A stretch of 64,000 nucleotides of DNA from NCBI RefSeq assembly GCF_902859625.1, contig NZ_CADIJX010000001.1, positions 620,001-684,000 on the forward strand, read 5' to 3'. Position numbers and translations under genes: made by a program. This stretch comes from Achromobacter pestifer. GTDB taxonomy: Bacteria > Pseudomonadota > Gammaproteobacteria > Burkholderiales > Burkholderiaceae_B. Positions 8,597-17,368 of this stretch are shown here, one piece after another (position 1 is the stretch's first letter; each line of letters opens with the position of its first letter). A model generated the notes under the pieces. It saw nothing but the letters and a program-made list of their open reading frames with translations. It was not told the origin of the DNA and did not search any database.

Positions 8597-9967
8597 TTAG
8601 TTTTCTGTAATGTCGCGTGCGGAGGCGTCCGCCTGCGTGCTGGCGATACTGAAACCGATCGTGGTCGACCGGCCTTCGGATTGCGCGAAGCTGCTTCCGC
8701 CATGCATGCGGGCAATCGCCGCCACGATGGCCAATCCCAAACCATGATGGTCGCCATCGAAGGCGCGCGCCTCGTCTGTTCGGTAGAAGCGGTGGAACAG
8801 GCGCGGCAAGTGCTCGGCGGGTATGGGTTCCCCTGCATTGCGCACGGCGATCCGTACCTCGCGTCCGTCACCGGCGGCAACACTGATATCGATCACGCTG
8901 CCCCTGTCGGCATAGCGAACCGCATTGGAGAGCAGGTTCGACACGGCCCGCTGGAAAAGTGTGCGATCAATGGCGGCAACGGCTTTGCCGATGACGCGAA
9001 TCTGAAGCCCGGACTCCAAGCCTTCGGCCTCGTGGTACTGGGCGACTTCACGCAAGACGTCGGCCAGATCGCCGTTCCACGTCGTTCTGGCCTGCGCACC
9101 CCGGTCGGCCTGGGACAGGAACAGCATGTCGTTGACGATGCTGGACAAGCGGTGCAGCTCTTCAAGATTGGACCCCAGGATCTCGCGCAGCGCGTCCTGC
9201 GATGGGCGGGTCTTCAGCGCCAGCTCGGTTTCACCGATCAGGGTGGCTAGCGGCGTGCGCATTTCGTGCGCCACGTCGGCATTGAAGCCTTCCATCTGGA
9301 CATAGGCGCGTTCCAGCCGCTGCAACACCGCGTTGAACTGGCGCACCAGCGGCCGGATTTCATCGGCTTGGCCGCTGACATCCAGCCGTTCGCCAATACG
9401 ATCCGGCGATAGCATCGCAGCCTGCTTGGCCAGCGCATCCAAGGGAGCCAGCCCCCGGCGCACCAGCATCGTGGCCACCGCGGCGGCCACGATGGCGCCC
9501 ACCAGGGCACAGCCGAACAAGGTCCAGGCCAAGGCGCGGCGCAAGCGCATGTCGGACGAAATATCCAACACCAGTTCCGCATTCATCGAGTCGCCGGGCG
9601 CGCTGGGGTGGGGCAGCGAAAACGTGATGCGACGATCGTGGTCAAAGTCCTGGTCATCGCCAATCGGACTTCCATAGACGACACGCTCGCCATCGATCTG
9701 TAGCACCAGCGCGAAATCCGGCCGGCCGTAGAAGAAATCGTCCAGCTTGTGCCGCAGGCGGGACGAATCGCCACTATCGCGATTTTCGTCAACCAGGTGG
9801 CGGATGACCTCCACCTTCTGCTGAATCAAGGCGTCCTGGCGGGAACGCAGATTGAGATTGGTGGCGTAGTAGACGGCGATGCACACCAGCCCCAAGGCGA
9901 TGAAGGTCTGGATCGCCAGCCAGCGCGACAGCCAGCGGCGCAGCGATCGGGGGCGTCTTGCAACCAT
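8597..9967 (-). CDS. Heavy-metal-type sensor histidine kinase
   Basis: A 456-residue membrane kinase of the CusS/CopS/IrlS type. TM1 about residues 18-36, a periplasmic sensor loop to ~145, TM2 about 149-169, HAMP, then the dimerisation/phosphoacceptor motif DVAHEMRTPL with His234, and an ATPase domain (SNLLSNAVRYAD N-box; GLGLAIVAAIARMHGG G2 box). It overlaps the response regulator by one base (ATGA type), so the two are co-translated. It probably senses periplasmic metal ions and phosphorylates that regulator to control czcCBA. Confidence 0.9.
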   Translation of the reverse strand: MVARRPRSLRRWLSRWLAIQTFIALGLVCIAVYYATNLNLRSRQDALIQQKVEVIRHLVDENRDSGDSSRLRHKLDDFFYGRPDFALVLQIDGERVVYGSPIGDDQDFDHDRRITFSLPHPSAPGDSMNAELVLDISSDMRLRRALAWTLFGCALVGAIVAAAVATMLVRRGLAPLDALAKQAAMLSPDRIGERLDVSGQADEIRPLVRQFNAVLQRLERAYVQMEGFNADVAHEMRTPLATLIGETELALKTRPSQDALREILGSNLEELHRLSSIVNDMLFLSQADRGAQARTTWNGDLADVLREVAQYHEAEGLESGLQIRVIGKAVAAIDRTLFQRAVSNLLSNAVRYADRGSVIDISVAAGDGREVRIAVRNAGEPIPAEHLPRLFHRFYRTDEARAFDGDHHGLGLAIVAAIARMHGGSSFAQSEGRSTTIGFSIASTQADASARDITEN

Positions 9968-10656
9968 TACTCGCCCCGGGCTTCCAGCACGTAGCCCATG
10001 CCACGCACGGTATGCACCAGTTTCTTCTCGAAGGGATCGTCAACCTTGCCGCGCAGGCGGCGCACCGCCACCTCAACCACGTTGGTGTTGCTGTTGAAAT
10101 TGATGTCCCACACCTGTTCAGCCAGTTCCAGGCGCGACAGGACTTCGCCCTGTTTGCGCATCAATAGCGCCAATAGCGTGAATTCCTTGGCGGTCAGGTC
10201 CAGGCGCACGCCATCGCGCGAGGCGCGGCGGCGCAACAGGTCTAGCTCCAGCCCGTCCACGCGCAACAGGTTCTGGCTGCCGGCCTCTGAATGTTGATGG
10301 CCGCTGCGCCGCCCCAGGGCCAACACCCGGGCCAGCAGTTCAGACAGCGCGAAGGGTTTGACCAGGTAGTCGTCGGCGCCGTCGCGCAGCCCCTTGACCC
10401 GGTCTTCGATCTTGTCCCGGGCGGTCAACATCAGGACAGGGGTCCGGGCGACCCTCCGGATTTCCCGCAGCACGGAAAACCCGTCCATGCCCGGCAGCAT
10501 CACGTCCAGCAGGATCAGGTCATACAGGCCTTCGCGGGCCAGATGCAGGCCGTTGACGCCGTCATGCGCCACGTCGACCACGTAATTGTGTTCGGTCAGT
10601 GCCCGCCGCAGATATTCGGCCAGCTTTTTCTCGTCTTCGATTACCAGAACTTTCAT
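9967..10656 (-). CDS. OmpR-family heavy-metal response regulator
   Basis: A 229-residue CusR/CopR/IrlR-type regulator. The receiver has acidic residues EDE (7-9), phosphoacceptor Asp51 in LLDVMLPGMDG and the conserved Lys in LVKPFA. The C-terminal winged helix (LTAKEFTLLALLM, NVVEVAVRRLRGKVD, VRGMGYVLE) is complete. It precedes and overlaps the sensor kinase gene. A good candidate target is the perfect 18-bp palindrome at 11298-11315 between the third DUF4148 gene and czcC. Confidence 0.92.
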   Translation of the reverse strand: MKVLVIEDEKKLAEYLRRALTEHNYVVDVAHDGVNGLHLAREGLYDLILLDVMLPGMDGFSVLREIRRVARTPVLMLTARDKIEDRVKGLRDGADDYLVKPFALSELLARVLALGRRSGHQHSEAGSQNLLRVDGLELDLLRRRASRDGVRLDLTAKEFTLLALLMRKQGEVLSRLELAEQVWDINFNSNTNVVEVAVRRLRGKVDDPFEKKLVHTVRGMGYVLEARGE

Positions 10657-10784
10657 GGGGGCCAGGAAGGAAGAAGCGGTGGCGGCAGCGCCATGCCGAA
10701 ATCGCCCGCCCGCACGGGCAGGCGCGCAAGCGAGCGGGAGGCCCTAAGGGGCATCCGTGCCGATTTTACGGCGCAATTGCATTG

Positions 10785-10823
10785 AAAAAGCGGGACGGCC
10801 GCAAGAAGGGCGGCCGTCCCGCT
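10785..10823 (-). terminator. Strong rho-independent terminator
   Basis: A 13-bp perfect GC-rich stem (10789-10801 with 10811-10823), a 9-nt loop, and on the minus strand a run of five Ts directly after the stem (10785-10789). It lies 15 nt past the stop of DUF4148 gene 3 and separates it from the two-component genes. Confidence 0.85.
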
Positions 10824-10838
10824 CAGGCGAGGGGGTAA

Positions 10839-11177
10839 TCAGCCCGGCGTGTAGATATCCGCCAGGCGGGCGCGTTCAGCGGGCGTGACGGCTTCAGCCT
10901 CGGCCAACACGTCGGCGCGGGTGCGTGAGGTGCCTTGCTTGGCCCAGGCGGGCTTTTGCAGGTTGCGGTAGGTCAGAAACCATTGGCGCTTGTCGGACTT
11001 TGCCTCGGCCAGCTCGGCCACCACCTGCTCGCGCGACTTGCCGGCGGTAGCGTGTTCGGGGGCGATGGCGTAACCGATTTCCGTATCGGTCTGGTGCCAG
11101 ACGTTGTTGGCGCTGGCCAGGGCAGGCATGCCGATCAAGGCGGTCAAAGCGACGGTAGCGGCGATGCGGGTCTTCAT
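10839..11177 (-). CDS. DUF4148 small exported protein (3)
   Basis: A 112-residue protein with a clear signal peptide (ATVALTALIGMPALASA) and the DUF4148 motif SREQVVAELAEAK; the C-terminal part has the related SRTRADVLAEAEAVTPAER. The start at 11177 has GAGGAG upstream; the longer frame to 11261 lacks support. It is followed by a strong terminator and transcribed divergently from czcC, sharing a 266-bp regulatory region with a palindrome. Co-regulation by the linked two-component system is likely but inferred. Confidence 0.72.
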   Translation of the reverse strand: MKTRIAATVALTALIGMPALASANNVWHQTDTEIGYAIAPEHATAGKSREQVVAELAEAKSDKRQWFLTYRNLQKPAWAKQGTSRTRADVLAEAEAVTPAERARLADIYTPG

Positions 11178-11297
11178 CAGGAATCTCCTCAGTGCGTGGG
11201 TAGGGCGGGTGGCGCTTGCCAGGCCCGCGCCTACACGCTGTTTGTGAAACGGTGGAGACACTTTACGAATTCAAGTTCGTCAATTCGCAAACACCCT

Positions 11298-11315
11298 GAT
11301 TACGAATTCGTAATC
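11298..11315. promoter_or_regulatory. Perfect 18-bp palindrome upstream of czcC
   Basis: GATTACGAATTCGTAATC reads the same on both strands. It sits in the 266-bp gap (11178-11443) between DUF4148 (3) and czcC. A degenerate copy, TTACGAA at 11263 followed by TTCGTCAA, lies 35 bp away. Size and symmetry resemble Cop/Cus/Czc regulator boxes (TTAC-type half-sites), so it is the best candidate site for the response regulator encoded at 9967-10656. Confidence 0.6.
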
Positions 11316-11443
11316 CCGCGAACCTTACGGAATTGTCATGTGACGGTCGAGATTTTGACGAGGCCGCCTCGATACAGTGCCGGCACACCCATCCTCTTCG
11401 TCCCCGCCTGGCATTGCCGCAGGCTGTCTTCGTTGGTTGAACC

Positions 11444-12658
11444 ATGCGTTTATCTGTCTTACCGCTTGCCGCGGCGGCCCTAGCCGTGGCGTTTGCGCTG
11501 CCTGCCCGCACGCAGGCCCAGGCGCTGACCCTGGAACGCGCCATGTCCGCCGCGTTCGATAACAACCCGGGCTACGCCGCCGCGCGCAACGAGGCTGCCG
11601 CCAGCGAGGGTCAACTGACCCAGGCCGGCGTGCTGCCCAACCCGTCATTGGAAGTCAGTGTTGACGACACCCAGAAAGCCACCCGCACCACGACCACGAT
11701 GTTGAGCGTGCCGATCGAAACGGGTGGCAAGCGCGGCGCCCGCATCAAAGCGGCCGGGCTGTCCCGCGATATCGCGCAGCGTGACCTGTCGGCTGCACGC
11801 GCCGGCCTGCGATCGGCGGTGATTGCCGCATTCTTCGACACGGCCGTGGCACAGGAAGCCGTGCGCGTGGCGCGCGGCAACATCGATATCGCCAACGGCG
11901 CATTGCGCCTGGCCGACAGGCGGGTGGCCGCGGGCAAGGCGCCGCCACTGGAAAGCAGCAAGGCGCAGGTGGCACTGGCCAATGCGCGCATCGAAGCCCG
12001 CGCGGCGGATACCGCCCTGGAAAGCGCCCGCCGCAAGCTCGGCTTGCTATGGGGTACCGCTACGCCTGACTTCAACAGCGTCGACGGCAACCTGGATGCC
12101 TTGCCCAAACGAGGGTCGCTCGACGAATTGAACGCGGCATTGGGCGAAGCGCCGCAGATGCAAAGCGGACGATTGGCCGTTGACCTTGGTCGAGCGCAGC
12201 TGGAAGTGGAGAAGAGCAAGCGCTATCCCGATATCACGCTTAGCGCCGGGGTGGCTCGCGACAACGAGGCTGGCCGCAACAAAGCGCAGTTGGGCGTATC
12301 GATCCCGCTGCCGCTGTTCGACCGCAATCAAGGCAACGTCTATACGGCCACGATGCAAGCCTACAAGGCGCAAGACACCTATCGTGAACTGTCGGCGCGC
12401 TTGTCGGGCGACCTGCTGCAAGCCGTGTCGCAGTTTGATCTGGCGGTGGGAGCGGCGCGGGAATACCGGGGCGCCGTGCTTCCCGGTGCGGTCCAGGCGT
12501 ATGACGCTGCCCGCAAGGGATTTGAAGCCGGCAAGTTCGGGTTCCTGGAAGTGCTGGACGCCCAGCGCACGCTGTCCCAGGGAAATATCGCCTACCTGAC
12601 GGCACTGGCCTCGGCCTACCAGGCCTCCGCGGAAATCGACCGCATTCTTGGACGTTGA
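11444..12658 (+). CDS. czcC: CzcC-type outer membrane factor
   Basis: A 404-residue TolC-family channel of heavy-metal RND pumps. Signal peptide 1-26 (ends AQA), two outer-membrane-efflux repeats with coiled-coil helices (ALANARIEARAADTALESARRKLGLL), and the family motif VSIPLPLFDRNQGN that starts the second repeat. It forms the outer-membrane duct for CzcA-CzcB. First gene of a czcC-czcB-czcA unit that continues into two glycosyltransferases. The next gene begins 14 nt after its stop, or overlaps it if a TTG start is used. Confidence 0.9.
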   Translation: MRLSVLPLAAAALAVAFALPARTQAQALTLERAMSAAFDNNPGYAAARNEAAASEGQLTQAGVLPNPSLEVSVDDTQKATRTTTTMLSVPIETGGKRGARIKAAGLSRDIAQRDLSAARAGLRSAVIAAFFDTAVAQEAVRVARGNIDIANGALRLADRRVAAGKAPPLESSKAQVALANARIEARAADTALESARRKLGLLWGTATPDFNSVDGNLDALPKRGSLDELNAALGEAPQMQSGRLAVDLGRAQLEVEKSKRYPDITLSAGVARDNEAGRNKAQLGVSIPLPLFDRNQGNVYTATMQAYKAQDTYRELSARLSGDLLQAVSQFDLAVGAAREYRGAVLPGAVQAYDAARKGFEAGKFGFLEVLDAQRTLSQGNIAYLTALASAYQASAEIDRILGR

Positions 12659-12672
12659 AAAGAACCTTAGAC

Positions 12673-14196
12673 ATGGCAAAGCATCGAATCGAATCCGCTC
12701 GCGCCCAGAAAGCGCTGGTTATCGCCGTCTTGTCCGGCTTGCTGCTGGCGCCCACTGGCGGCGCATGGGCGGCGGAATCCGCCAGCGAAACCGGGCATGC
12801 GCACAGCGCGGGCGCAACCGAAGAGGGTGGGCATGGCACCTCCGCGCCCGCCGAATCAGGCCCCAATGGCGGCGAGATGACCCGCAGCGGCAGCCGAGCC
12901 GTGGAATTGCTGCTAAGCGAAGATGGCGGCCAGCCGCGTCTGAGGCTCTGGGCCTACGACGGTGCCAAGGCCGTCTCGGCCGATACCCTGCGTGTCACCG
13001 CCACCGTCAAACGCCCCAACGGCGACACGCAGCGCCTGTCGTTCAAGCGGGACAAGGATGCCCTGGTCAGCGTGGAAACCATCGGGGAACCCCATTTTCT
13101 TGAAGTGGATACCGAAGTGGTGATGAACGGCGCCGGGGAACCGGTGCATGCCGTCCTGGAGAAGGACGAAGGGAAGATCGCGCTGTCCGCTGAACAGATC
13201 TCGGTGGCGGGCATCAAGACCGCGGCGGCCGCGCCGGCCGCGCTAGCCAGATCCGCGGCTTTCCCTGGCGAGATCAAGTTCAACGCCGACCGCACCGCAC
13301 ACGTGGTGCCGCGCATGGCAGGGGTGGTGGAAAGCGTATCCGCCGACCTGGGCCAGCAAGTCAAGAAAGGCGAACTGCTGGCCACCGTGTCAAGCGCCGG
13401 GTTGTCCGAATTGCGCAGCGAATGGCTGGCGGCCGTGAAGCGGCGCGATCTGGCCACGCAGAACCACCAGCGTGAACGCCGTCTATGGCAAGAGAAGGTC
13501 TCGGCGGAGCAAGACTATCAGCAGGCGCGAACTGCCCTGGAAGAAGCCCGGATCGCCGTGCAGAACGCGGAACAAAAGCTGCGCACGGCCGGCGCCTCGC
13601 CGCAGTCCAAGGACCTGGGCATTCTTGAAATCCGGGCGCCGTTTGACGGCGTGATCGTGGAAAAACACATTGCGCTGGGCGAGGCGCTGGCGGACACCGC
13701 CAGCATCTTCACGCTGTCGGACATGCGCACCGTCTGGGCGGAATTCGTGATCGCGCCGAAGGATCTGCAAGACGTCAGGGTAGGGGAACAGGCCCGCGTC
13801 ACGTCCGCGGCCTTCGCGGAAACGGCGGACGGCAAGGTGTCGTACATCGGCTCGTTGCTGGGCCAGCAGACCCGCACGGCCACGGCCCGGGTCACGCTTG
13901 AGAATCCGGATATGGCGTGGCGTCCGGGGCTGTTCGTGTCGGTCAACGTCGTCGTCCAGACGTCCGAGGCGTCGGTGGCGGTGGCCGCCGACGCGGTGCA
14001 GACGCTGGAAGACGGCCCGGCGGTATTCATTGAAGTGCCCGGCGGCTTTCTGGCACAACCCGTCACGCTGGGCAAGCAATCGGACGATCAGGTAGAGGTG
14101 CTGGCCGGCCTGAAGCCCGGTACGCGATACGTGACCGCCAATGCGTTCGTCCTGAAATCCGAGCTGGGCAAAGCCAGCGCCGACCACGCGCATTGA
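12673..14196 (+). CDS. czcB: CzcB-type periplasmic adaptor of an RND metal pump
   Basis: A 507-residue membrane-fusion protein joining CzcA and CzcC. N-terminal signal/anchor, then a His-rich stretch (GHAHSAGATEEGGHG) that could bind metal, a CzcB-specific N-terminal domain, the split barrel-sandwich halves (PRMAGVVESVSADLGQQVKKG and IRAPFDGVIVEKHIALGE) flanking a helical hairpin (~250-320), and a beta-barrel/membrane-proximal end. ATG 12673 is taken as start; the frame also has TTG at 12655 overlapping the czcC stop. czcA follows after 13 nt. Confidence 0.88.
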   Translation: MAKHRIESARAQKALVIAVLSGLLLAPTGGAWAAESASETGHAHSAGATEEGGHGTSAPAESGPNGGEMTRSGSRAVELLLSEDGGQPRLRLWAYDGAKAVSADTLRVTATVKRPNGDTQRLSFKRDKDALVSVETIGEPHFLEVDTEVVMNGAGEPVHAVLEKDEGKIALSAEQISVAGIKTAAAAPAALARSAAFPGEIKFNADRTAHVVPRMAGVVESVSADLGQQVKKGELLATVSSAGLSELRSEWLAAVKRRDLATQNHQRERRLWQEKVSAEQDYQQARTALEEARIAVQNAEQKLRTAGASPQSKDLGILEIRAPFDGVIVEKHIALGEALADTASIFTLSDMRTVWAEFVIAPKDLQDVRVGEQARVTSAAFAETADGKVSYIGSLLGQQTRTATARVTLENPDMAWRPGLFVSVNVVVQTSEASVAVAADAVQTLEDGPAVFIEVPGGFLAQPVTLGKQSDDQVEVLAGLKPGTRYVTANAFVLKSELGKASADHAH

Positions 14197-14209
14197 GCCG
14201 GAGCCAAGC

Positions 14210-17200
14210 ATGTTTGAACGCCTTATCCGTTTTGCCATTGAACAGCGCTGGCTGGTGCTGTTCGTCACCCTGGGCATGGCCGCCATCGGCGTCTATAACT
14301 ATTCCAAACTGGCGATCGACGCCGTGCCTGACATCACCAACGTCCAGGTGCAGATCAACGTCGGGGCGCCCGGCTATTCGCCGCTGGAGACCGAGCAGCG
14401 CATTACCTACCCGATCGAGACGGTCATGGCGGGCCTGCCCGGCCTGCAACAGACCCGCTCCACATCACGCTACGGCCTGTCGCAAGTCACCGTCATTTTC
14501 AAGGATGGCACCGACATCTATTTCGCCCGCCAGTTGGTGAATCAGCGGCTGCAAGAGGCCAAGGAAAGCCTGCCGGAAGGCGTGACGCCGACCATGGGCC
14601 CGATCTCGTCCGGGCTGGGCGAAATCTACCTCTGGACGGTGGAAGCCGATCCGGGCGCCCGCAAGGAAGACGGCACGCCCTATACCCCGACCGACCTGCG
14701 AGAGATCCAGGACTGGGTCATCAAGCCGCAGTTGCGCAATCTGGCCGGCGTCACCGAGATCAATTCCATCGGCGGCTACGCCAAGGAATACCAGGTGGCC
14801 CCCAGCACCGAGCGGCTGGCGTCCTATGGCCTGACGTTGACGGACGTCATGACGGCGCTGGAGCGCAATAACGCCAACGTGGGCGCCGGGTACATCGAGC
14901 GCAACGGCGAACAATACTTGATCCGCGCCCCGGGCCAGGTCCGTTCGATCGACGACATCAAAGACGTCGTTCTGACGTCGGTGCAAGGGCAGGCCATCCG
15001 CATCCGCGACATCGCGGACGTCGGCATCGGGCGCGAACTGCGCACGGGGGCCGCCACCGACAACGGCCAAGAGGTCGTGCTGGGCACGGTCTTCATGCTG
15101 ATCGGCGAAAACAGCCGCAGCGTGTCCCAGGCGGTGTCGGCCAGGCTGGAGACGATCAATAAATCATTGCCGGAAGGCGTGAAGGCCGTGACGGTCTATG
15201 ACCGCACCAACCTGATCGACAAGGCCATCACGACGGTCAAGAAGAACCTGCTGGAAGGCGCGGCACTGGTCATCGTCATCCTGTTTGTCTTCCTGGGCAA
15301 CATCCGGGCGGCGCTGATCACCGCGATGATCATCCCCTTGTCGATGCTGTTCACCTTCACCGGCATGGTCGCCTACAAGGTCAGCGCCAACCTGATGAGC
15401 CTGGGCGCGCTGGACTTCGGCATCATCGTGGACGGGGCGGTGGTGATCGTCGAGAACTGCGTGCGGCGTCTGAGCCACGCCCAGGAACACCACCGCAGGC
15501 CGCTGACGCGAACCGAGCGGTTTCATGAAGTGTTCGCGGCAGCGCGTGAAGCCCGCCGGCCGTTGCTGTTCGGCCAACTGATCATCATGGTCGTGTACCT
15601 GCCGATCTTCGCGCTTAGCGGGGTGGAAGGGCGCATGTTCCATCCGATGGCGCTGACCGTGGTGCTGGCGCTGCTGGGGGCCATGATCCTGTCGGTGACG
15701 TTCGTGCCGGCAGCGGTGGCGCTATTCATGGGCAACAAGGTATCCGAAAAGGAAAACCGCCTGATGCTGTGGGCCAAGCGCCGTTATGAGCCGTTGCTGG
15801 AAACCGCGCTGCGCCGCACGCCGATGATCCTGGTGGGCGCGACGCTGTTCGTGGTCTTGAGCGGCGTGCTGGCGTCACGCCTGGGCAGTGAATTCATCCC
15901 CAACCTGAACGAAGGCGACATGGCGATCCAGGCGCTGCGCATCCCGGGCACCAGCCTGACGCAATCGGTCGAGATGCAAAAGCAGATCGAGAAGCGCCTG
16001 AAGGATAAATTCCCCGAAATCGAACGTGTATTCGCCCGTACCGGCACGGCCGAGATTGCCTCGGACGCCATGCCGCCCAGTATTTCGGACGGCTACATCA
16101 TGTTGAAGCCCGTCGACCAGTGGCCCACGCCGCGCAAGACGCATGCCGAGCTGCTGGCGGCGATCCAGGCGGAAGCGGCGCAGGTGCCCGGGAACAACTA
16201 CGAATTCTCGCAACCCATCCAGCTGCGCTTCAACGAATTGATATCCGGCGTGCGCAGCGACGTGGCGGTGAAGGTCTTCGGCGATGACAACGACGTGCTG
16301 AACAAGACAGCCGCCGAAATCGCGGAAGTGCTGCAAAAAGTGCCCGGCGCGTCCGAGGTCAAGGTCGAGCAAACCACGGGGCTGCCCATGCTGACGGTCA
16401 ATATCGACCGGGCACGCGCGGCGCGTTACGGGCTTAGCCTGACCGATGTGCAGGACACCATCGCCATCGCGGTTGGCGGACGCGAGGCGGGCACGTTCTT
16501 CCAGGGCGACCGGCGCTTCGACATCGTGGTGCGTCTGCCGGAATCGGTGCGAGAGAACCTGGCGGCGCTGCGCAAACTGCCGGTGGCGCTGCCCAAGACG
16601 GAAGGGCAGACACAAACCGCCTACATCCCGCTAAGCGAAGTGGCCTCGTTCGACCTGGCGCCCGGACCCAATCAGATCTCGCGCGAGGATGGCAAGCGGC
16701 GCATTGTCGTCAGCGCCAACGTGCGCGGCCGGGATCTGGGGTCTTTCGTCGCCGATGCGTCGGCGGCCATTGGAGAACAAGTCAAGGTTCCGTCTGGATA
16801 CTGGACGTCCTGGGGCGGCACGTTTGAACAACTACAGTCGGCGGTCAAGCGGTTGCAGATCGTGGTGCCGGCGGCGTTGCTGCTGGTGTTTGCGCTGCTG
16901 TTCGCCATGTTTGGGAACGTCAAGGACGGCCTGGTGGTCTTCACCGGCATTCCGTTCGCCTTGACGGGCGGCGTGATCGCGCTGTGGATGCGCGGCATTC
17001 CGCTATCGATCACGGCGGCCGTCGGCTTCATCGCCTTGTGCGGCGTGGCCGTGCTGAACGGGCTGGTGATGCTGTCCTTCATCAGTTCGCTGCGCGACGA
17101 AGGCAAAACCATCGACCAGGCGGTGCGCATTGGCGCCTTGACCCGCTTGCGTCCGGTGCTGATGACCGCGCTGGTTGCGTCGCTGGGGTTCGTCCCCATG

Positions 17201-17368
17201 GCCATCGCCACGGGGACGGGTGCCGAAGTGCAGCGCCCGCTGGCCACGGTGGTGATCGGCGGCATTATTTCATCCACCATTCTGACGCTGCTGGTGTTGC
17301 CAGCGCTGTATCGGCTGGTACATCGGCGGGACCCGGAGGAAGAGGAGCTCGCTCATGCGAAAACTTGA
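14210..17368 (+). CDS. czcA: CzcA-type heavy-metal RND efflux pump
   Basis: A 1052-residue proton-driven inner-membrane pump with the usual 12 TM helices and two large periplasmic loops. The helix-4 signature DFGIIVDGAVVIVEN (residues 402-416) matches the HME1 class (Co/Zn/Cd) rather than the Cu/Ag class lacking the DFG-DGA pattern. The N-terminus FERLIRFAIEQRW is typical. GGAG precedes the start. Its 3' end overlaps the GT2 gene by 14 bp, so pump and glycosyltransferases are probably one transcript. Likely induced by the upstream two-component system. Confidence 0.93.
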   Translation: MFERLIRFAIEQRWLVLFVTLGMAAIGVYNYSKLAIDAVPDITNVQVQINVGAPGYSPLETEQRITYPIETVMAGLPGLQQTRSTSRYGLSQVTVIFKDGTDIYFARQLVNQRLQEAKESLPEGVTPTMGPISSGLGEIYLWTVEADPGARKEDGTPYTPTDLREIQDWVIKPQLRNLAGVTEINSIGGYAKEYQVAPSTERLASYGLTLTDVMTALERNNANVGAGYIERNGEQYLIRAPGQVRSIDDIKDVVLTSVQGQAIRIRDIADVGIGRELRTGAATDNGQEVVLGTVFMLIGENSRSVSQAVSARLETINKSLPEGVKAVTVYDRTNLIDKAITTVKKNLLEGAALVIVILFVFLGNIRAALITAMIIPLSMLFTFTGMVAYKVSANLMSLGALDFGIIVDGAVVIVENCVRRLSHAQEHHRRPLTRTERFHEVFAAAREARRPLLFGQLIIMVVYLPIFALSGVEGRMFHPMALTVVLALLGAMILSVTFVPAAVALFMGNKVSEKENRLMLWAKRRYEPLLETALRRTPMILVGATLFVVLSGVLASRLGSEFIPNLNEGDMAIQALRIPGTSLTQSVEMQKQIEKRLKDKFPEIERVFARTGTAEIASDAMPPSISDGYIMLKPVDQWPTPRKTHAELLAAIQAEAAQVPGNNYEFSQPIQLRFNELISGVRSDVAVKVFGDDNDVLNKTAAEIAEVLQKVPGASEVKVEQTTGLPMLTVNIDRARAARYGLSLTDVQDTIAIAVGGREAGTFFQGDRRFDIVVRLPESVRENLAALRKLPVALPKTEGQTQTAYIPLSEVASFDLAPGPNQISREDGKRRIVVSANVRGRDLGSFVADASAAIGEQVKVPSGYWTSWGGTFEQLQSAVKRLQIVVPAALLLVFALLFAMFGNVKDGLVVFTGIPFALTGGVIALWMRGIPLSITAAVGFIALCGVAVLNGLVMLSFISSLRDEGKTIDQAVRIGALTRLRPVLMTALVASLGFVPMAIATGTGAEVQRPLATVVIGGIISSTILTLLVLPALYRLVHRRDPEEEELAHAKT

